NCBI GenBank assembly: GCA_031841125.1
Contig: CM063106.1
Coordinates: 30,996,001 to 31,060,000 of the forward strand
Reading direction: 5' to 3'
Source of the DNA: Acanthococcus lagerstroemiae
Lineage: Eukaryota; Arthropoda; Insecta; Hemiptera; Eriococcidae
Length of the DNA: 64,000 nt
The translations under genes and the position numbers were made by a program. Under the pieces are notes generated by a model. That model saw only the letters and a list, made by a program, of their open reading frames with translations. It did no database searches and had not been told where the DNA came from. Of this stretch, positions 21,671 to 32,092 are shown one piece after another (the first letter of the stretch is position 1; the number at the start of each line of letters is the position of its first letter).

Positions 21671-23864
21671 CTTGAAATTATTGCGAAAAGAAAAAACTTT
21701 TTGGACCACCCTACATCATCCCCCGCTCCTGAAAAGAACTCGCTCAACGTATAATTTATTGAAAACGATTCACAGAAAACTGAATAGAAATTCCACTAAA
21801 GCAGGTAATGAGGTCAAATCAGATAATAGGTCAAATTTCCTAAATTTCATTGTGGTAGAGATACCTTGTTTTCAACCCTTCCAAAGATGTTACGATTTGT
21901 TTTGCCGCCTGGTGTCCAAAATGCCAACGAATGGCCAAAAGTTTGCCAAAAAATGCCGACTCGATACAGAACGTTCCCATGCGAGCACAAAACAAGAAAA
22001 AAGTTGGCAAATTTCTCGTTTCGATTCGTTTTGTTTCGGTGTCCAAAAATGCTGGCTAAATGACCGGATTCGCCGGAAAATGCAGACTCCGAATATTCAG
22101 GACGGGGGTCACCCCCGCTCTCCCTCCCTCTCTGTACACCGATGGACCTTTTGTTCGAAGGGATAGGGGAGTAATCCGATTAATTTTAACATATCTGTAT
22201 TATGCTTGCCTCAAATTTACCAGCGATATACGTACATGGTGAAGTAAATTCTCATTTGAAATTTTAAAGTTAGTAGAGCCCCTTGTTTTTGTGTACTCTG
22301 TGTACGTTGCAGCGTTGCCACGTCTGAAAAGCGTCCTATACGTGAGGCCAATACCAGTGGTTTCTTCCTTCTTCATTTCCTGAAGGTGTTGAAAAATAGG
22401 ATACGGCGATAAAACCAAAGGCTGTATTAGCTGCTTTTCTTTTCCCCTTTTACGCTTTCAAAAACGAATAGGGTGACGTATGCCCGAAGCATTTTTGGAT
22501 TTAATCAAATAATGTCTTCCGACGCTGCATGATGACGCCTGGAGATTAGTTTTCTTTTGGTCTGGAAATCGAATTTATGTTTGTTGATAATGAATGACGT
22601 CTTTTCTGTGGCTGTGTGCATGTGCATGCAGTCAGATATTTACAGGGCCGCGTTTGATTGCGGTCTTGCGATAGACGATTTCCTTTCCTGTTTTATAATT
22701 TCATTTTTCTCACCAGTTCAGTCACTTGTGCCATGTTTTCTATTTTCGCCACTCTGTCATTTGTTTTTATAAACAGAGATGCTGTGACAATGCTGTTTTG
22801 AGGAATGATCCTGAGTAAATTATTTGTTCTTGAGGCGGGGGAGGGGGATTTTTCTTTCGTATGATCGGCTTTTGATAATGGAAGTATTCCTTTTGTTATT
22901 TTTTTAACCAACTGTTTATCACCATGTGAAAATGTATTCACTCGTACATATTTATCAATCAAAAAGAAAAACCTTTCTTATGACTCATTTTACTCGTACT
23001 AATAGTTCCTCAGTACAGTTATGACTTTTTGGTATAACAATCGATAGTTTCCTCATTATGTATACCACCAAGAATGTTCAAAATCATCACTGCCAATAAA
23101 CATTTTTCTAGCAATCGTACTTCGGTGCAGATTTTTAATAATTATTTTGTCTTCGCTAAACGAACGTTCCGCTAAACAACTGGTGACAGCCTCAGATATA
23201 AGTATCATTTAGAGCACGGTTAGATTATCAAAGCTCTTCTATAGAAATTATTCCGAATAAATGTCCTTTTTTGACAAGTATCATCCGGACTATTCAAGTT
23301 CGTGGTCCACTTTGAGACCTTTTATATCGCTATATTGAATAGTGTTACCCCATCTATGTGAACGCTCCTTCATTATTGAAGTCCTGCTTAGACTAATGGC
23401 GAAATATGAACCGTTTTCCTTGTATCCTGTAATTTAGAGAATGTTTTTTTTCCCTCCTGAACATTTAGATTGTTATACTTAACGCACCTTGTAAAAAATT
23501 TCACTTGCAACAGATTCAAAAGTCGGATGTTTGTTTATAAAGCCAAAAGCTAATTCTGTGCTTTTTTCGCGGCAGTCTTGTCAACTGCAATTTGGTCTCT
23601 GCAGAATACAACCTAACAATAGCATAGTAGCCATTGTGTATGAGAAGCAGTCTACTCTCTTTTTATGTGGCATACTGGGGCTTAGAGCATTAAATACCGT
23701 TGAAGGAATGCTGTAAAGCTCATTTTTCATGTTATTCATTTCTTGTGTAAAGCGGTTCTTTACATGAGGGGGGGGGGAGCTTTTTCAGTAACTCAGGGGA
23801 TCACAGCATCTCTGTAATAAATGCTGTCATTTTTTTTTAGCATTTTATATGCTTTTACTACTGG
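21671..23864. other. Non-coding stretch, no gene recognised
   Basis: The plus-strand frame at 21672-22166 has no family signature. A phrase near 22077-22118, AAAATGCAGACTCCGAATAT followed by TCACCCCC, recurs in diverged form near 51170-51215, so it is part of a dispersed repeat. A run of ten G lies at 23768-23777. Confidence 0.45.
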
Positions 23865-24960
23865 ATATACTTGAGCGAAAACCGTAACGCTCCCCCGACA
23901 CGGTCCCCCTGACACAAAGCCAGTCCGGATGGCGGATGGTTTACTCTTTATGGTGACAATTCAGTTCAGTGGTTGACATTTCCATGGAAATTTATTTTTC
24001 TTCCAGCTGTCGGTCTACTTGGGCGAAAACTCTAACGCTCCCCCAACACGAAGCCAGTCCGTATGATTTAGCTTTTCATGGTGACAAATCCGTTCAGTGA
24101 TTGACATTTCCATGGAAAGTTATTCATCTTTCAGCCATGGATATGCTTGGGCAAAAACTGTAGCGCTTCCCCGACACGAAGCCAGTCTGTATGATTTAGC
24201 TCTTCATGGTAACAAATCAGTTCAGTGGTTGACATTTCCATGGAAATTCATTTTTCTTCCAGCCATGTGCTCTTTGCTCTTGATCTTTGCTGCGCCTTGC
24301 GCGACTACAATCTGCAGCTGTGTTGTTGCTGAGCGACTGCAGTCTACAGCCGTGTTGTTAATAAAAATTTCCATGGAATTTTTTAAAAATTAGGGTATAA
24401 AAGCATATAAAATGTTACACTACGTGTCTCTGTAGGTTTTTCCTCTCATTTTTAAAGACCTTTTTTTTTTTCTTGAATTATTCTTCTTGTTGTTCAGTAC
24501 TCAGACGTTATCAAGTAGTCATATGGATGACATTTCATGGAAATTTTTTTTTTTTCTTCCAGCCATGTGCTCAGATCTTTGCTGCGTGACTGCAATGTGC
24601 AGCCGTGTTGTTAATAGAAATTTCCCTGGAAATTTTGTTTATTAGGGTATGATCGCCTTGGAAGAAATTCTTCGCCTGGCCAACTGGAACCATAAGGGTC
24701 TTGAGAAAAACGCGTTATTCATTTGTGCGTTTTGCAATCAAATTCAGCATTGTTTCATCGAATTGATTGCAGAATGCATTTCTGTAGTTGAGAGTGATAG
24801 GGCTAATAAATTGACTGCAAAGTGCGTTGGTGTGGTCGAAAGAAATTTCCATGGAAATTATAAAAATATTCTTCCAACTATCCTCAGTATTATTTCACTG
24901 AATTGATTGCAGAGTGCGTTCCTGTTGTTGATATAGTGACAGAGCTGCGTGACTGCAGCC
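23865..24960. repeat. Complex repeat cluster built around TTTCCATGGAAA
   Basis: Three tandem units of about 128-149 bp begin near 23868, 24017 and 24145 with CTTG(A/G)GC(G/A)AAAAC. Each runs through AACGCTCCCCC-type and ACGAAGCCAGTC text to GTTGACATTTCCATGGAAA or a close variant. A second block (TTCTTCCAGCCATGTGCTC, then CAGC(C/T)GTGTTGTTAATA) is repeated at about 24245-24390 and 24553-24640. A third motif, GATTGCAGA(A/G)TGC or close variants, appears near 24766, 24818 and 24904. The palindrome or one-base variants sit near 23980, 24108, 24237, 24369, 24534, 24624 and 24846. No coding function is seen. Confidence 0.75.
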
Positions 24961-25338
24961 TGCAGATTCGCAGTTTGAACTGACAATGGGTTTGAATAGT
25001 AAAGGCACATAATATTCTTGATTATAAAGTTTGTCCTTGAATGACTGCGTTTAAGGGGTAATTGGCGGATTGGTAATATTTCTATGAATCTTGAATCAAG
25101 TTGTTGACTGTCGAGAGTCAAAATGCATGCTATTGCCGACCTTCCTCGAGTAGCGAGGTTACTTGTTCATTTTTAGGGTCGGCTACTAGTAGCTGAGCCT
25201 ATGGCAATTGCTTTTTTTTCTGTTCCAGTATGCTTCTTGATCTTGATCTTCTAAAATAGACATAATTGGGCCCTGTTTACTTTTCGTTTAACTGTTATCA
25301 GTATATCTGTTACCATCAAAGTATAAAATCAGGCAGTG

Positions 25339-26600
25339 TGTAGAATTCCTAGGTATTATGTAAAATACCAAAATTGTTCAGGCAATGTATAAAATAATCG
25401 TATATGTTCAGAAATCGTCTAGGCATTCTGTATAATGCCAGCAGTGGAAGGGGGCAAAGTATGGAATCTGTTTATTACATAGAAGAGCTTGATGGCATTC
25501 TCACGAGTATGGATGAAGAGAGAATGTTTCTGCTCATAATGATAAGAATTCAGAAAGGACCACTGCTAACACGAATACAGAGAATATATAATGAGCAGAC
25601 TCAAGAAACTAATGGAAGTGATGATACAGGAGGGAATAATGGTACCGTTACGATTCAAGAAAACACTGGGCCGTCTGAGAAATCTGAAACTATTGCCTGT
25701 TGTGTTTGCTTGAAAGAGACATCCGGTGCAGAGAACCTGCCTTTGTGTCAGTCGTGTGATCGCGCTCATTCAATGTTTTCTTCAAATTTTTGTCAAAATT
25801 CTGGTGCGGGAGATGCTGTTTCAAGTACAATGCTTTGTAATTTGTGTTTCAAAAAAGAGGCAATTCAGTTTGGAAGAAGAAAAGCCAAGGAAAATCTGGA
25901 AAGCCAAGCGAAGAAGATGAAATTGAATTCCGATAAGAAATTCCCACCAGTTCTTGAAGGTACTACTGTGAAGGTACCCATCCCAGATGTAGACAAAGGA
26001 CGTGCTGATTATAGGAATGTATTGGCTGTAGTCATGAATGTGAGACAGATGACGGATTCTACAAGTTGGGAACAAACACAGGCGTCCTGATACAACTCTA
26101 TGCAAGATCGCAGTTCACAGTTTGTAAGAAAGAATTTGTCGAAGTGGAAGATGCTCCAGAATAAGCAGTTCCTTTACGAACTGTTGCAACATCACAATCA
26201 GTAGGGAGCGGTCAAGGTTTTGCTAGATGTGGTTGCAAAACAAAATGTCAGTCAATCAAGTGTTTTTGCGTCAAAAAATCAAAAAAACAAAAAACATCCG
26301 CAATTCTAAATGCCAGAATAGTTTACCATGCTGTAATAAATAATGAAGAGTAGGCCTACATGATCAAAAATGGGCTTAGACATAAGTCATACATGTGATT
26401 TTTCTATTTTCTAGTACTTACTCACAGAGTTATTAACCATTTGACATAATTATTCAGAATTTAATTTTAGGTTTGTTCACATTCTATCAACTTTTTCTGG
26501 CCATTCGACGTATTTTTAATAAATAAAACCAAAAATATAATGTTCAATACATTGCCTAACACGTGTGTCCGCAATATATAAAATGCCTAGGAATTATACA
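25339..26600 (+). mobile_element. Integrase-type (Ginger-like) DNA transposon remnant
   Basis: The termini form an imperfect inverted repeat. The left end starts TGTAGAATTCCTAGGTATTA and the right end, inverted, TGTATAATTCCTAGGCATTT. Further in, AGGCAATGTAT occurs on both sides. TGT...ACA ends fit Ginger elements, which use a retroviral-type integrase. The flanking four bases do not match (AGTG and TACA), so boundaries are tentative. The interior encodes only the C-terminal part of the transposon protein. The integrase core itself is not present. Confidence 0.55.
25404..26343 (+). pseudogene. Broken C-terminal part of a KRBA2/GIN-like transposon integrase
   Basis: The frame starts as MFRNRLG or MESVYYIEEL. 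It has a Cys-rich module (CCVCLKETSGAENLPLCQSC, later MLCNLCFKK), then a basic stretch with KENLESQAKKMKLNSDKKFP. Next is VKVPIPDVDKGRADYRNVLA, a segment I associate with the region after the integrase core in transposon-derived KRBA2-like proteins. Around 26047 the frame shifts and continues as DGFYKLGTNTGVLIQLYARS, followed by an in-frame stop. Beyond that are CGCKTKCQSIKCFCVKKS and, after another shift, SKCQNSLPCCNK to a stop at 26341-26343. With frameshifts and a stop, it cannot make the full product. Confidence 0.65.
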
Positions 26601-27239
26601 TACACATTTAGTGTTGGTGTTTGGTATTATCCTTCGAACATACAATAATATGGTCGCAGTTTTATGTTCATAGCCAGTTACCAGTTAGTAGCAAGAAGCG
26701 AACAATCATTGATGTAGCATGTAAAGACGTTATCAGTAAATCAGTATGTTGAAGTGAACATTGTTTGTACCGATGTCTTTGCATCCCATAAACCTATAGA
26801 AGCGTGTAACATAATTCAGACAAATTAGTCATAGGACGTATGTATGTCGTATGGGTAATTATTATCAAGCAAACAGAGAATCTACTAGTGTGAATATTAC
26901 GTTGTTTTCAATCCCTTAGAAGTAGATAAATGTTTGCTAATCACTTGATGTTTTTAGGGTCGGCTAGGAGTAATGTTGGTGTTTATTTTATCTGTTGATG
27001 AATTGCTCTTCAGAAATTAGAAATCAGATAGATGAAATCTTCTGCAGCTTCGCAGTTTGAAACCTTTTGAATTTGCCAGATGCCATGTCTGTTCGTGTGT
27101 GTGTAGTGTCATCCCAATTACCTTTCATCTATCAGCTCTTATGTTCGGAAATAAGAGTCATTAAACAAGATTACCAATAGGTCTTTTTCCTGGTATCTTT
27201 TCCAGCGACCGCCAATAACAGATAGGTAGGCTAGTCTTC
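26601..27239. other. Non-coding stretch, nothing recognised
   Basis: No feature could be supported on either strand. Confidence 0.5.
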
Positions 27240-27499
27240 AATTGGACGCTGGTAAGCGTCACAGAACCAACCGACAAAATTTGTTCTTTGAGAACACGTG
27301 ATTCGAAGTTCAAGAGCCATGTAGAAACTATGTTACATAGCGTTTACTGATAAGCTTTTTTCAATGTGAGTACAAATTTTTGAATCGGGGGCCCCATTTT
27401 GAAAAGTTCTACTTTTTACGCTCTTTTCAACAATACTATAATAACTCATGTTGTCAACAAATGGTCGGTTGGTTCTGTTACGCTTAACAGCGTCCAATT
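27240..27499. mobile_element. MITE, AATTGGACGCTG family, intact copy
   Basis: The ends are AATTGGACGCTGGTAAGCGT and, inverted, AATTGGACGCTGTTAAGCGT. Inverted repeats extend about 35 bases to ACCAACCGAC. At 260 bp it is the uninterrupted counterpart of the split copy at 18465-19603, in reverse orientation. A target duplication cannot be separated from the AATT ends. Confidence 0.88.
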
Positions 27500-29169
27500 T
27501 TTCAGTCGAGAGTCGACCCTCTTCCAGCATCTACCTGCTTGTTATCATTTTGGTCTGCATTTTTTTCATTTCTTTTATACCCACCAATATCAGTTCTGCC
27601 AATTTTCTTTATTTCAGTAGTACGGGGCAGTAGAGGTGGCTACTCCTACCGCTCGAATGAAATAAGAATTGGAAATTATTTTTCGAAATGTGACCTGTAG
27701 AAAACGACAGCTAAGCTAGGAAAGGAAGAAAGGAACTAGAGGTCAAGGATACTTGAGAAACCGCAGAAAATTTTGTCCCTTCGAGCTGGAAAAATTCGTT
27801 CTGTCTGCTTGCGTTCGTAAATATCTTTGGTCGGGGTACGAGGCGGAGATTTGATCGCATCGTGTAATAATTTCTCCATTGAAAATTCACTGCGCCTGCC
27901 TTTCATTCTATGTCAGCATTCACCGGTTTGAGAATCGTGTAAACGAGGATTATTAATGATTAACTTCTAAAAAGGATTAGTTAAAAGTGTTTTATTTAAA
28001 TTTGAGATTTTAATTATCCGATTCGAGCAGCTGAGCTTCATTCGTGATGAAGATGTGTGCTCGGCTGTTCACCTTTCTCTTCGTGTTGATTTATTTATAT
28101 GATATCTTGAGCGACTGCTGCATCTATTTTTCCAGACAGACGATTTGTCTATTGTTGCACAATACAACGTTAAATTCAACACGGTCTCGGCGAGTACGAA
28201 CCGTTTAACTGTTAATCGACTGTTAATAAATTTCCATTGTTTTAAGCTCTACTTACGGCTCCTTTCTCTTCATGAGTAATATAGTTTCTTGTCTTAATCG
28301 TCGTTCGAAATGATTTTTGTTCATTAATTGTAATTTGTCCCGAATGGTGCAGTTTTTACTCACTCTACTTATTTTTGTTGCCGAGTGCGATGCACCTTCT
28401 TCGTTGGCTGAATTAAATTTACAGAAACGAATGGTGTAAAATAAATAATATATAGAATATTGCGCCGTTTAATTGGCGTGTTAATTATGTTTTTCTAAGT
28501 AAATGAAGGCCAATGATGCTGTATGTTTTGAACTCGGCGTACGGGGGGATCGTATTATTTAAAAATTTTCGTCGGGTTACTCGCATACGATTTACATTTA
28601 CAATGTAGCCGGTCAAGATGAAAGTACGCTTTTGTTATTTTACGCAAGCCTTCGTATCCTATCGCCATAGAATATAACTGTAACACGGCATCGGCATCGC
28701 GGACGATGGTTTCTTGACCATTGATGGAAATCCGGGGGGGGGGATAGTGAACGGAACTTTCTTTTCTTTTTTCCCTGCATTGCCATATTTACCATTAACA
28801 GTGTGAATTTTTTGTCGATACTGAAAACGTTGGTAATGCTCACAGTGCCGGTGTAACGGTTTTAATTTTCGTGAATGTTATTCAATTTGCCATTTGTAAA
28901 TTTTCAAGGTCCCGAAAATTCGGATGAAGAAGATGGAAATAATTAGTAACTCGTTTACATGCTTCAGTCTGTTGTAACAATAACTGTCGGTCTGTAGGTC
29001 ATACTTTGTTTGATGATTTGACGAGTTGATGAGTTATGCAAAATATCGCCTACAATATTTCTTGTTTTCTCGTTACTTTGTAATAGTAAGCTTGGACTCA
29101 GCTTTCGGGGATAAGTCCTGCATGGTTGTCGAAGTGCTCGTGGTCTAGCTGCAGTGATATCCCATTTAC
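27500..29169. other. Non-coding stretch, nothing recognised
   Basis: A run of ten G lies at 28734-28743. No coding or repeat signal was identified. Confidence 0.5.
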
Positions 29170-29401
29170 TAGTGACGTCACACCGTGCGCCTCCCCTCCG
29201 CCCAACACCTGAAATCTAATGTAAAATATGCAAAAATGAGCAATTTTTCGCCTTTAAAACACGTTTTTTCGAAAAAATTTTGCTCGCGCAGTAATTTTAC
29301 CTTCATTTTTCATAAAATAGTCCTCGAATATCGGCAATTAAAAAAAAAAACTTCAATTTTCGACTCCCCCCCCCCTTGGGAAAGTTCTGGCTACGCCACT
29401 G
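29170..29401. mobile_element. hAT MITE, CAGTGGCGTAGCC family, copy 2 (decayed)
   Basis: The right end GGCTACGCCACTG is intact. The left end is mutated to TAGTGACGTCAC. The interior matches copies 3078-3319 and 39136-39413 (for example AAAACACGTTTTTTCGAAAA and AAAATAGTCCTC). The flanks match at only the last four of eight bases (CCATTTAC and TGTGTTAC), in keeping with an older insertion. Confidence 0.82.
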
Positions 29402-29436
29402 TGTGTTACTGTTCTTCGTTACTGTTAAAAGAAGTA

Positions 29437-30003
29437 CCCGTCGTTGGGCCGACGAACGTATTGATCCTATTCGCATATTCGAATAAAGCTTATATCATCG
29501 GATGAAAATATGATTTAATACACACCCTACATCAGTATGAACATGTAAACTTTGAACATCATTTTGAAATTGAAAATAATCATTTCTGAACAAAATTCTG
29601 TTTTATCAGGGTAAGTGTAGTCTAATAAAAAGGAACAAATTCATTTTAACATGAAACTAAAAGCAGGAGATTAGTAAATCAACTGACACTCTGCACTGTA
29701 CTAGATGGTGATAATGAACGAACAGCATCATCGTTTCATCTAGCGATTACAGCACTTTTAGCGGAGTTCGAATGTGCGACTAAGAAAACCGTGGAGCGAA
29801 GATCATTATGTTAATACCTGCGAATAAGAAATTTTAATAGAAACCAGAAGTTTATTATCGAATGCCAAGAATCTTTTGAATTAAAAATATATACCTTTGA
29901 TTTCGTAGTTATTTCTCATTTTGAAGTATTTACATAATGATCTTTGGCTCCGTGTGTCTTTCTTAAGGAGTCAATATAATACGTTCGTCGGCCCAACGAT
30001 GGG
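29437..30003. mobile_element. TA-flanked MITE with ~35-bp TIR
   Basis: The ends are CCCGTCGTTGGGCCGACGAA and, inverted, CCCATCGTTGGGCCGACGAA, both continuing CGTATT. TA occurs at 29435-29436 and 30004-30005. The 567-bp interior has no transposase. It is probably a Tc1/mariner-related non-autonomous element. Confidence 0.78.
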
Positions 30004-30005
30004 TA

Positions 30006-30785
30006 TTTTTGCTGACAAACTCACTGTGTTGACGTTACGGAAGTTACGGTAAATCTGTCTGTTGAAGCATTAAATCTGTTATTGAAAAGAAAAATTAGCT
30101 GTTCAGTCACTACGTCGTGATGTTTAGCCTGTCCGTGCAGGAGAAGATAATCATTAGGTCTGCTAATTTGGTTATTTCAGTACTTTGAGATTTATTTTAT
30201 TATTATGAAAAATGATAAATGCATAGCCACCCTTCAGAATCATTCTGTATCAGGATGCAAAGGGAATTGAAAAGGTAATGTTTCTGTGAGAAACTTGAAT
30301 GGGGCCACTTCACGATCCCGGTGCATGACAAGACTGCTGGGCAGTAGGGTGGTTTTTATTTTTGAAGGTCGTACTTTTTTACCTTCCACTCTTCAGAAGT
30401 TATCCTTTTTATGAAGAAATGATCCTCCCAAAATTCCAACCCCCTATGATTAAAAGCAGTGATGCCACAAGAGGGGAGAAGTTTCCCATTTGAAATATGG
30501 TACTCAGGAGAAAAACAGCGTATTTGTTCCCCAGTTGTTCAACCTGAGCAGAAGTGTTATTTTTGTTAAGATTGATAGAGTCACACATCAAATTATACAG
30601 TTTCTGGTTCAAGTGTTTATATGAGGGCCGTACCACCGGGGGGGGGGGTTACCCCCATTAGTCAGAAAACACAAAAAAACAATGGGTTAAGACGAAGAGG
30701 AGGGTAGATCTGTCACATTTTTTTGTAAAAGGTATGAAAATGAGAGTTTGAAAAAATGTGACCCGCTCAGAAGGAAGGTCTATAG
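30006..30785. other. Non-coding stretch
   Basis: GAGGGCCGTACCACC near 30623 followed by eleven G resembles a hAT terminus of the CAGGGCCGTACC type. No partner end at a convincing distance was found. Confidence 0.4.
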
Positions 30786-30943
30786 TATGCAAACGCGTTT
30801 TAAATGAAGCAGCATTGGCAACAGTGTTTCCGTAAACCCGGTAACACTGCAGGCAGAACACTAAAGACTCGTTACTATACCGGAACACTGTTGCCAGTGT
30901 TGCCTGACTTCGAACGCGTTTTTCTGGAAAACGCGTTTTGCAC
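30786..30943. mobile_element. Small inverted-repeat element
   Basis: Arms of about 45 bases containing GGCAACAGTGTT and AACGCGTT face each other across about 50 bases. The outer part repeats AAACGCGTTTT-type text. It is probably a MITE. The superfamily is not assigned. Confidence 0.6.
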
Positions 30944-31915
30944 ACTATTGGGAATTTAACACTAAAATACGCGCTCTACTGGAAAAATATAGAATGTCCT
31001 TATTCAGTGATCATGGTTGTCAGGACGTGCAGTGTTTGTACGTAATGATCCAACATTTTTTCAAATTACTAAGAAAAATAGTATTTTTAGTTTATTTTTG
31101 TGTATTGTACAAGTTGAAATATTATTGTTAGGTTACGTAATTTTTCCTCATATTCATTGTGAGCACAATTCGAGTCTCTTGCAAAATTTTCCAGTTTTTG
31201 AGCATATAATTACGTAAAATGATTGACTTTTTTCTTTAGTATTTTTGGTTTTATTTTATTTTTTTTTACCACTGTAATTATTACAAAATTATTTCAAATT
31301 TTTCTTTTACTTAAAATAATAATAATAATAATAAATTATAAACAAATAAAAAAAGGAAAAATAATTTTCATTTCATTGTTTTAGAATTTTCATAAAAGCT
31401 TTCAATTTTTAACCAAATAAACAAATTTATGTACATTTTCTGATTCAGCTCTAGAAAATCTACATTTTGTTATCTTCATCTTATAGAAATATGATAAAGC
31501 AGACTTTTTCCCCCCTTAAGTAGCTAAATACATTATGCAGAATTTGCCTGGTCTTATCCATAATGAAAGAATTGAAAGTGGATAAAAAATTTGTTGTTGA
31601 CTTACAAAATAATTACGTTTCTAAATATATAAGTAGCGCGTAAAACGCAGATATGTTTACACTTCACCCTACCCCTCCTTTGCAGTAGCAGTGCCCAGTT
31701 ATTTGGATCTCTTCATTTTCAAACGTTTTATTTGTGATGACACTCAAGTCGTGAGGCTTGCCACTTACAGCCGACGACTGAGTGCATCTGCCAGTCACTT
31801 TCCTTTCTGTGACTCTTTTAACTGAAGCAGGTGAGTAACCTTTCCCGAGCCCATAGCCCACTAGCTCCGTGGCTCGATAATAACAAAAAAATAATAAAAT
31901 GAAGGAGGATTAATT
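30944..31915. other. Non-coding stretch with (AAT)n microsatellite
   Basis: A run of AAT triplets lies at about 31314-31335 in an A+T-rich setting. No gene is recognised. Confidence 0.5.
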
Positions 31916-31923
31916 CTTGAACT

Positions 31924-32084
31924 CAGGGCCGTACCCAGGATTTTGCGATTTAGATGAATTTTTTTCTTGATGGAGAGGGTTGAAAATTACCCAAATTTAT
32001 CCAATTGCTCACATGTATAATATGAATAAAATGTGGCCAATGAGGGGGGGGGATGAACACTCCCCTCCCGTTAATGCGGCCCTG
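31924..32084. mobile_element. hAT-type MITE with perfect 8-bp TSD (CAGGGCCGTACCC family)
   Basis: It starts CAGGGCCGTACCCAGGATTT and ends TGCGGCCCTG. It is flanked by CTTGAACT at 31916-31923 and 32085-32092, a perfect 8-bp duplication. Length is 161 bp, with a run of nine G inside. It has no coding capacity. Confidence 0.9.
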
Positions 32085-32092
32085 CTTGAACT

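Noticed and set aside
21672..22166. 164-codon plus-strand ORF
   Set aside because: No conserved motif is visible, and part of it overlaps text that recurs as a dispersed repeat near 51.2 kb.
23865..24260. CRISPR array
   Set aside because: Units of about 128-149 bp are tandem and similar throughout, without short repeats and unique spacers. The context is eukaryotic.
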